Below, piece after piece: positions 57,597 to 64,000 of a stretch of 64,000 bases of DNA. The stretch spans positions 1-64,000 of the forward strand of contig JACVRA010000051.1 in the NCBI GenBank assembly GCA_019828545.1, in the 5' to 3' direction. Source of the DNA: Paracamarosporium sp. OC-R06-R3. Taxonomy: Eukaryota > Ascomycota > Dothideomycetes > Pleosporales > Didymosphaeriaceae. Positions within the stretch are counted from its first letter, which is position 1. The number at the start of each line of letters is the position of its first letter. The notes beneath the pieces were generated by a model. That model did no database searches. It had not been told where the DNA came from and saw only the letters and a program-made list of their open reading frames with translations. Position numbers and translations under genes: made by a program.

Positions 57597-58988
57597 ATGG
57601 CTGGTGCTACCGCTCCTGGTCTTGCAATCTGCACGCTCCTTCTCCTGGTCTTCGATGTAATCTCCTGGATACTCAGATTTTATGTACGCCTTTCAAGGAA
57701 GGCTTGGGGGCCTGACGACTGGTGCATGTTGGTTGCAATCGTGAGTTCGACTTGAGGAGAAATGTTAGACCCTTGAACTGACATGTTTTCAGCCAATCTT
57801 CGCTGTCTCTACAACCGGAATGCTAGGAATAGCTTTCACAGGGGGTGGTCTGAAAGATGACCAGCTCACCGAAAAGCAATCAGAAACTGCGATGTTCGTA
57901 AGTTCATCTTTGAGACATGAAGAGAGGATTGCGTGCTAATAGACACTATAGTGGTGGTTCATAATGCAGACTATGTGGTGTCTTGCCGCCATTCCCGTCA
58001 AATGGTCCATTTGCTTCACACTGCTCCGAATTGCCAACAAGCAGATGCTCTATACAATCCCAATCTACTGCTGCATGGGCGCAGTTTTCTTGGTAATGGC
58101 ATCTACGACAATTTACGAGTTCTTTCATTGCGATCCGATTGCGTAAGTTTAGCCCATAGCACTATTTCACCGATCTGAGACGGAACATGGCCGTTGCTCT
58201 ACCCCTTAGCTCACAACGCCGTGTCTTGAATTTCGAGTCTAGACGGGGTAGTGAAGATGGACTAACCAGTCAATAGGATGAACTGGAAGCCTACTAAGAT
58301 CCCTAATGGTCACTGCAACGCTCAAAGCAACATCACTGGTTTCAGTTATGCTCTCTCAGCTGTATCAATCTTCACGGACTGGTTCTGTGCCCTCGTGTAC
58401 GTCGTACGCACCGTTGTTTTTATTCACAATACTGACACTCAAAACAGCCCGATACCTCTGCTCTGGAAAGTTCAGATGGATGGACGTATCAAACTCTCGG
58501 TGATGGGACTACTGAGTCTCGGCATATTCGCATCTATCGCCCCTCTCGTCCGGCTCTCTATCACAGTCAATCTCAGCGCGACCAAGGACTTCCTTTACAA
58601 TGCCATGGACGTGGCTGCGTGGGCACAAGCAGAAATCGGTATGGGAGTCATCGTGGCCAATCTCCCAGCTCTCCGACCGCTACTCGAGAAGGTACTCAAT
58701 CTACGCTCTACCATCCGCAGCGACAAGCGCAGCAAGCAGCAAAAGTCAACAGACCGCTATCTCGAACTCGAGGAGGGAATGTCTAGCCGAAAGCAGAATT
58801 CCAAACTGTCGAGCCAGAAGGGTACAGAAACGCGCATCTACGGCGGAACGACCATGGCTGGTGATAGCAGCTCCACTCTTGAGGACGATCACAGCCAGAA
58901 GAACATTGTCAGCACGTCGCCGCAGCGAAGCCCTACTACTGGGATTATGGTCGACCGCGAGGTGCAGATCCGAGTGAGCCAGGGCTAG
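57597..58988 (+). CDS. fungal rhodopsin-domain (SAT4-type) seven-helix membrane protein
   Basis: Four exons (57597-57740, 57793-57897, 57952-58142, 58277-58988) give 383 residues with closed phases. Seven hydrophobic segments are readable, beginning ICTLLLLVFDVISWILRFYV and ending ahead of residue 270. Family landmarks are AWGPDDWCMLVAI after helix 1, FWWFIMQTMWCLAAIPVKWSI, then CHxDP-like EFFHCDPIA, and FTDWFCALVYVV. Helix 7 is followed by a long charged tail rich in Ser and Lys (about 120 residues). Members of this very large fungal family are often called PTH11-like receptors or integral membrane proteins; ligand and coupling are unknown. No CFEM domain precedes it. Confidence 0.85.
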
Positions 58989-60051
58989 TAACACATCGTC
59001 GCCGTCGCTGCTATCGCCACCGCTCGGCCGACTTTCCAAGTGCTTGAAACAAAATCTCCTTTTCTCTAATCCTAGACAAAAGCTGCAAGCATAGTAGTCA
59101 CTGATCCATGCTACTGGCTGCAATTGTCTCTATCTAGCTGGGCAGACCCAGACGCTGCCATTCGCGCTGGAAGGCCCTTGTAATGCCCATGAATCTAATC
59201 TGTCGCTACCCAAATGCGAATGCGAGACAAGCTGGAACGTAGTTGAATTGTTTTTCGCCTATCATCTACCCTTTTTGCGGTTCGTTCCGTTCCTGCGTTC
59301 CGCTCTTACCGCTTCATTTTTACCCCACGTCGTTCCCTGCAAGTGTTGTCGGATGGTGCACGTTGGTCGGAAGACTGCCGAGCAAGAACAGGTTTTCTTT
59401 AATGCCGATCGCAACTCTCCTGCGACGTCGGGAGGCGGGATCTGCGCTCGGGCACTACTCGGGCACTTCAATGGCGCGCGGCTCCAGCGTAAGAGACGAA
59501 TAGACAGTTTCGGCGCACCCCTGCCCACGTAAACCTCACCATGCGGTCGTACGACACCCAGGGATCCAGCCCCATTTGAATCCCTGAGAGGGGCCGATTA
59601 TAGTACCAGAAGCGGGTCAGACGGGAATCTCTCTATTGGTTACAAGGCTTTCACTACTGGTATGTGCGTCTGTTGAGGATAATCTTCACAAAAAGTTATG
59701 CAGGACAAGTGCTGTGAGTAGTTCGCTCCTTCTTCGGTGATAATCTTGTACGAATGCCATCCCTCGAACGAGGGTTGTGTCCGACGCCATACGGATTGAT
59801 GGTTTGCTATACTGCGAATAGAATGGTTCATTCTCGTCCTATGCAGGGTCTCGAAAAGGGACGAGTCAGAGGAGATGGTGCGAACCATTCGCTCGATGCG
59901 GATGCATGTTTTGGGTTTTTGAATATCATGCTCCCTCATTCCGGGGCACTTCTCTGTCCGCCAGCTTTTCTCCAGACTGTTCAGTCATCTGGGACGCGAG
60001 GCCTCTTTGCCAATTTCTCCATACATTCTTTTGCTTTTTGGCTAGGTCAAG
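58989..60051. other. spacer upstream of MFS gene
   Basis: 1.06 kb with no supported gene. Several overlapping frames around 59243-59532 lack family features. The last 150 bases are the likely MFS promoter. Confidence 0.45.
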
Positions 60052-62020
60052 ATGACGGACATAGTCGATGAGTCTAGGGCCACTCCATCAACGGAGGAAC
60101 ATCCAAAGGATGTCAAAGGGGCTTCTACGCAATCTTTGAACTCTGAAGAAGCCGACAAGATACGGTCTCAGGCCCTGGCTACAGAGAAGACTCTCTTGCC
60201 CAGCGGCTACTTCTCGAGTCCCAAAGTCATTGGCAGCTTCGCAGGAACTGGAATCATCGTCTGCGCAACGTACTTCCAATTCCAGGCTACTGCGGCCGTC
60301 ATCGGCACTGCCATTAATCAAGACATCGGTCCCAGTCTGAATGTTGCTCTTGTATCGACCGTCTGGACCATCTCGCAGCCTATCTCATTGCTTCTCTTTG
60401 GGCGTCTCTCTGATCGTTTTGGTCGTAGGGGCTTTGCTCTTGCATCATGCGCACTTGCCATCATTGGTGGTATTGTTGCTGCGACGGCGCAGTCAATCGA
60501 GACGCTCATTGGAGCCCAGGTCCTCATGGGCATTGCGTCTGGTGTTCCGGCATCATATCCATTGCTTGCAGGTGAGCTGATGAGCAACAAAGAGAAGTTC
60601 ATTGGGACGGCGGCTGTGGTCGTGCCAAATGTTATTGCGACTGGGTTCGGAGCTTACATTGGACTACGATTGGTTATTGTGGCTAACTGGCGATGGATCT
60701 ACTATATCTTCATCATCATGATGGGTGAGTAAAGAAGTATCCATTCATATAACTACACATGGTTAACAAGATGATGCAGTACCTGGCACGCTCTTGTGGA
60801 CTGTTTTCTACCACCCTCCTTCATACGTCCAGCTCCATGGAAAGAAGTCTAGCAAGATCGCCGAGATCAAGAAGATCGACTTCATCGGGGTTCTCCTCCT
60901 CGTTGCTGGTCTCGCACTCTTCCTCCTTGGAATCTCCTGGGGCGGACCTACGCAGCCGTGGGACTCGCCCAAGATTCTCGGTCTTCTTATCTCAGGCGCC
61001 GTCGCAACCGTGGCATTCATCTTATACGAGGTATTCCTCACACCCGCTCAGCCCATCATCCCAATGCGCTTCTTCCGCGACCTACGCGGCTTTACTTGCT
61101 TGGAAGTCATCTCCGCGACGTACGGTGTCATGAACATCGCGCTCTTCATCATTTGGCCCCAACAGATTGCCAACATCTTTGGGTCAACCGTGAGCTCGTG
61201 GCAGGAATCAGCTTGGCTGTCCACCACGGCGGCGTTTGGGCTTTGGGGCGGTATCGTATTGCTTGGACCGCTTATGCACCTGATTAAGCATATTCGATAC
61301 CAGATATTGGTGAGCAGTATCTGGATGACTGCTTTCTTGGGCGCCATGGCGAGTATCACTGTTGAGAAGAAGAGCGAAGCTATTGCGTTTAGTTTCCTGG
61401 GTGGATTGACTATTGGTTGGGGAGAGGTCATTGCTGCAATCATGGTGCAGTACGTCGTCTCGGATCAGGACCTGGGTGTGGCTTTCTGTAAGTGCTTGCT
61501 TGCTCCTTTGTTCGACAATGCAGAGCTGACCTGAGATTTAGCTGTCATCTCAGCCTCCCGCACAATCTTTGGCTCCATCTTCACCGCCGCCTTCACTGCC
61601 ATCTACACCAACAAGGTCCCCGGCTACCTCGCCTCCCTTGTACCTTCGGCTGTGACCTCCGCCGGTCTGCCCTCCGATTCTGTACCAGAGCTCATGACCG
61701 CTGTCGGCGCTGGTACGCAGGCCGCCCTGCTTAACGTCACGGGCATGAACCCTGACATCTTGCGCACTACCAACATCGCTGTTTCCACCGCGTACTCTAA
61801 GTCGTACGCTTACGTATACTACTTCGCTGTTGCGCTTGGTGGCCTTGCCATAATTGCCAGCGTCTGCTTGAGAGACTTCGACCAGTACCTGACTGAGCAC
61901 GTCAGTCGACAATTGTATCACAGGGGTGAGGCCAACGAGGACCCGTTGGAGAAGGCAGATGTGCAGGTCTTGAGGGATAATAGCGTCGAGGTGGAGTCGG
62001 AGAAGCCGCCAACTGCGTAA
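60052..62020 (+). CDS. TRI12-like MFS efflux transporter
   Basis: Three exons (60052-60724, 60780-61487, 61542-62020) give 619 residues; introns are 55 and 54 bases. The hydrophobicity pattern suggests 14 membrane helices. The MFS signature between helices 2 and 3 is GRLSDRFGRRG. IWPQQIANIFGS, AAFGLWGGIVLLGPL and SASRTIFGSIFTAAFTAIY match the C-terminal half of the TRI12/siderophore-type drug:H+ antiporter branch. Both tails are cytosolic and acidic (MTDIVDESRATPSTEEH and the KADVQVLRDNSVEVESEK end). The family exports toxins or drugs, but this gene is not beside a biosynthetic backbone gene, so the cargo is unknown. It may instead serve general detoxification. Confidence 0.9.
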
Positions 62021-62313
62021 GCACTGGTTGTACGAGAAACGTGCGGGAGGCATAGTGTATGTTGTTGGATGGATAACTGCTGGTGATGGCTAGGCTATTG
62101 GCCTTACCCTTAGAGTAGCACTTGTCAGTGTGAATAAGAGCTATGTACATCACACATTCATTGAGAATTACTCTGTACCCATCTTAATGCTTAGCCTAAT
62201 ACTTCTCTTCAAATGGCATCCACCAGTACGCGTGACCTTTTTCCTGTTTGGGAAATTGTTTGTTTACTTTGCCCAATGCATTCGTGAAGCGCATGAAATC
62301 ATACACCACACTC
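62021..62313. other. convergent spacer
   Basis: Short AT-rich spacer between the 3' ends of the MFS and GH43-like genes. Nothing else is seen. Confidence 0.5.
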
Positions 62314-63354
62314 CTATGCCGGCCACTTCGCACCCACAGCCTTGCCCTGCGCCTCCGTAACAGCCAGCACACTCCCATGTCGCAAATTCTTCGGAAACGA
62401 TCCCCTCTCACTAGCTGTCCACTTCCCGCTCTTGGTATCCGCACTTTCATAAGGATGATACCCGTCGCTTCCATAAAAATCGAGGAGCAAGTGGGCCTTC
62501 CCGTCAACCTGGTTATCCCAATAACTCGCCGGACCCTCTACGCCCTTTTCGATGATAGCACTGCTTCCGCCTGGCCGCGTCCACGTGCCGAATAAGCCCG
62601 TGGTAGATATCTCAGTGAAGACCGTTTTAGCAGTCTCGTCTTTGAGGAAGCGGACGTAAGCGTTGTTCCCTAGGGAGAGGATATCGATGTCAATGATGTT
62701 GGTTGGTGAGTAGTTGATATAATCCTTGGGGGTAGTAAATGTCTTGAAATCAGACGTGTACGCCGTGCGAATGCGTATCGCAGAGGGAGTACCCGTATGT
62801 TTGGTGTCGGAAGCAGAGTAGAACTTGCTAGCCCAGAAGACAGCGTACTGCGATTTTGATTCGTCCCAGATAGCAGCAGGTGCCCAAACCATACCCGCTG
62901 TAGCATCCTCGACTGTAACTAGACGCTCGTTCGTCCAGCTCATTAGATCCGTCGATTCCCAGACGAAGATCCCGCGGCTGCCGGTGCGCTGCGAGGCGTC
63001 CCATGTGGTCTTTCCGATGTTGAGATCCGTGCCGATGATGTACCATTTCTTGCCTGCTTCAGTGCCGCCACCTGCGATGATGGAGGGGTCGCGCACACCC
63101 TGGGTGCCTTTGGTTGGGTTGATGACTGGGCTTCCTTTGTTCAGCGCTTTGAAGTTGACTGCACTGTTGCCGTTGGAGAGATAGAAGTAGACGGAAGGTT
63201 TGTCGCCGAGAAAGAAGACGCCCAAATAGTTTGTCAGAGAAGGGTCAGCGCGTCGTGTGAGGCCGTACGACGAAAAGTCGAGTGATTGTGTGGGTTCAAT
63301 GGGCGCACAGATTGCAGTAGAGATTAGTGCGACAATAGAAAGTAGGAGATGCAT
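62314..63354 (-). CDS. secreted GH43-like glycosidase
   Basis: One exon, 346 residues from MHLLLSIVALISTAICA, a signal peptide that favours this ATG over the upstream in-frame ones. The beta-propeller of the family is readable: LGVFFLGDKPSVYFY opens it, GVRDPSI at 87-92 is the Arg-Asp-Pro motif, WAPAAIWDE at 157-165 matches the WAPE-type blade, and YGSDGYHPYES appears near the end. GH43 enzymes and their relatives act on arabinan or xylan side chains, so plant cell-wall breakdown is likely. The third catalytic acid could not be placed with confidence, and related non-enzymatic proteins exist. The MFS gene is convergent downstream. Length is normal for a single-domain member. Confidence 0.8.
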   Translation of the reverse strand: MHLLLSIVALISTAICAPIEPTQSLDFSSYGLTRRADPSLTNYLGVFFLGDKPSVYFYLSNGNSAVNFKALNKGSPVINPTKGTQGVRDPSIIAGGGTEAGKKWYIIGTDLNIGKTTWDASQRTGSRGIFVWESTDLMSWTNERLVTVEDATAGMVWAPAAIWDESKSQYAVFWASKFYSASDTKHTGTPSAIRIRTAYTSDFKTFTTPKDYINYSPTNIIDIDILSLGNNAYVRFLKDETAKTVFTEISTTGLFGTWTRPGGSSAIIEKGVEGPASYWDNQVDGKAHLLLDFYGSDGYHPYESADTKSGKWTASERGSFPKNLRHGSVLAVTEAQGKAVGAKWPA

Positions 63355-63667
63355 CTTCGGTATGGTGTGGCAATACATCGGAGATGAAGTAAGAACTGAG
63401 GCCGTCCTGTATGGCACGCCGTGATACTGCCAGGATATAACACTTTTATGTTTGCTTGGTGCACACTTCATGAATGGTTTTCGATGGGCGCCAAGCAGCC
63501 TCTTCAATATAGTGCTCGTCCTGGTCCCGAGGTCAGTTGTAATACATCTGGCTAAAGTGTCACATGTAGGAAGTATAGTGCCTTGACGATTATTGGTGGA
63601 TATTGAATTCAATATACATACCCGTCGCACTAATACCATGAAATCAGCCTTGGTTCACATCGACTCC
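63355..63667. other. spacer at GH43-like gene start
   Basis: Promoter of the GH43-like gene and 3' region of the next gene. No element or frame supported. Confidence 0.4.
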
Positions 63668-64000
63668 TTAGTCCTCATCGCTGTCGTAGCCTGCCAACAA
63701 CCCGTTCGAACTTGGTGTTGATTGCTTGACCGGTGGTGCTGGAGTTGCGACCGGAGCCTTCTTTTTAATACCCAACGCAGCGCTAAAGTTCTTTTTCTCC
63801 TTCGGTTTTTTAGTGAAGACCACCACTGGTGGTTCTGTAGGTGCATCCTCCATCTCCTCCTCTTCTATTTCCTCCTCGCCAATGTCTGGCATACTCCTCC
63901 CCTCGAAAGCTTTCCGCGCTGCTTCTGCGTCTTCCTCCTCTTGCCGCCTCCGCACCTCATCGACGTCTGCGACTGGAACATCGGCTTTCTTCCCTTCTTT
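63668..64000 (-). CDS. lysine/acid-rich protein, 3' end only
   Basis: The frame is open from the window edge (64000) to the stop at 63668, giving the last 110 residues. It starts KEGKKADVPVADVDE, has a charged helix RRRQEEEDAEAARKAFEGR, a run of Glu (EEEIEEEEME), a hydrophobic patch VVVFTKK, a KKNFSAALGIKKK segment and the end LLAGYDSDED. The layout and the acidic DSDED end resemble fungal FAM192A/Fyv6 (NIP30)-type nuclear proteins, a splicing- or proteasome-linked family. That assignment is tentative, because the diagnostic N-terminus lies outside the window. Confidence 0.55.
   Translation of the reverse strand, partial: KEGKKADVPVADVDEVRRRQEEEDAEAARKAFEGRSMPDIGEEEIEEEEMEDAPTEPPVVVFTKKPKEKKNFSAALGIKKKAPVATPAPPVKQSTPSSNGLLAGYDSDED

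Noticed and set aside
57133..57660. 175-codon plus-strand frame
   Set aside because: No domain, signal or conserved pattern; its end overlaps exon 1 of the rhodopsin-domain gene in another frame.

Overview
This window is filamentous-fungal nuclear DNA, most likely an ascomycete of class Dothideomycetes (perhaps Pleosporales; that assignment is inference). The evidence is many intron-containing protein genes, introns mostly 46-120 bases long with GTRNGT donors and CTRAC/CTGAC branch sites a few bases before the acceptor, and families typical of such fungi (DUF7708 STAND-like protein, DUF7025-type AAA ATPase, rhodopsin-domain membrane protein, TRI12-like MFS pump, small cysteine-rich secreted protein). 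I rebuilt exon structures by hand. In every multi-exon model the phases close, which is the main support for the coordinates. No tRNA, rRNA or CRISPR was seen.

Layout. (1) 1-16.5 kb looks accessory: an FtsJ-like methyltransferase, a NADAR-fold protein, a large secreted SGNH hydrolase with fibronectin-like and low-complexity regions, a secreted protein of unknown family, and a divergent pair made of a DUF7708/STAND-like protein and a DUF7025-AAA ATPase. Spacers here hold inverted repeats and an LTR-like fragment. The NADAR protein and the unknown secreted protein end in the same short peptide tail, which is the most curious observation in the window. (2) 16.5-49.6 kb is a core block: a WDR89-like WD40 protein, succinate dehydrogenase cytochrome b subunit, a Crb2/Rad9-type checkpoint mediator (Tudor plus BRCT), two GT25-like glycosyltransferases, an Nrp1-like RNA-binding protein with a degenerate exonuclease domain, an F-box protein, an RA-PH protein, glycogen synthase and a TRK potassium transporter. 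Spacers between these genes carry many microsatellites. (3) 49.6-64 kb is mixed: a six-cysteine secreted protein, a decayed reading frame, two divergent short-chain dehydrogenases, a rhodopsin-like membrane protein, a TRI12-like transporter, a GH43-like secreted glycosidase and the 3' end of a lysine/acid-rich nuclear-type protein.

How genes may work together. The 9.8-15.8 kb pair resembles fungal NLR-like and AAA genes found in variable non-self-recognition regions (inference). The secreted SGNH hydrolase, GH43 enzyme and cysteine-rich protein fit a plant- or litter-associated life style (inference). The 53-62 kb oxidoreductases plus efflux-type pump lack a backbone synthase, so I do not call them a biosynthetic cluster.
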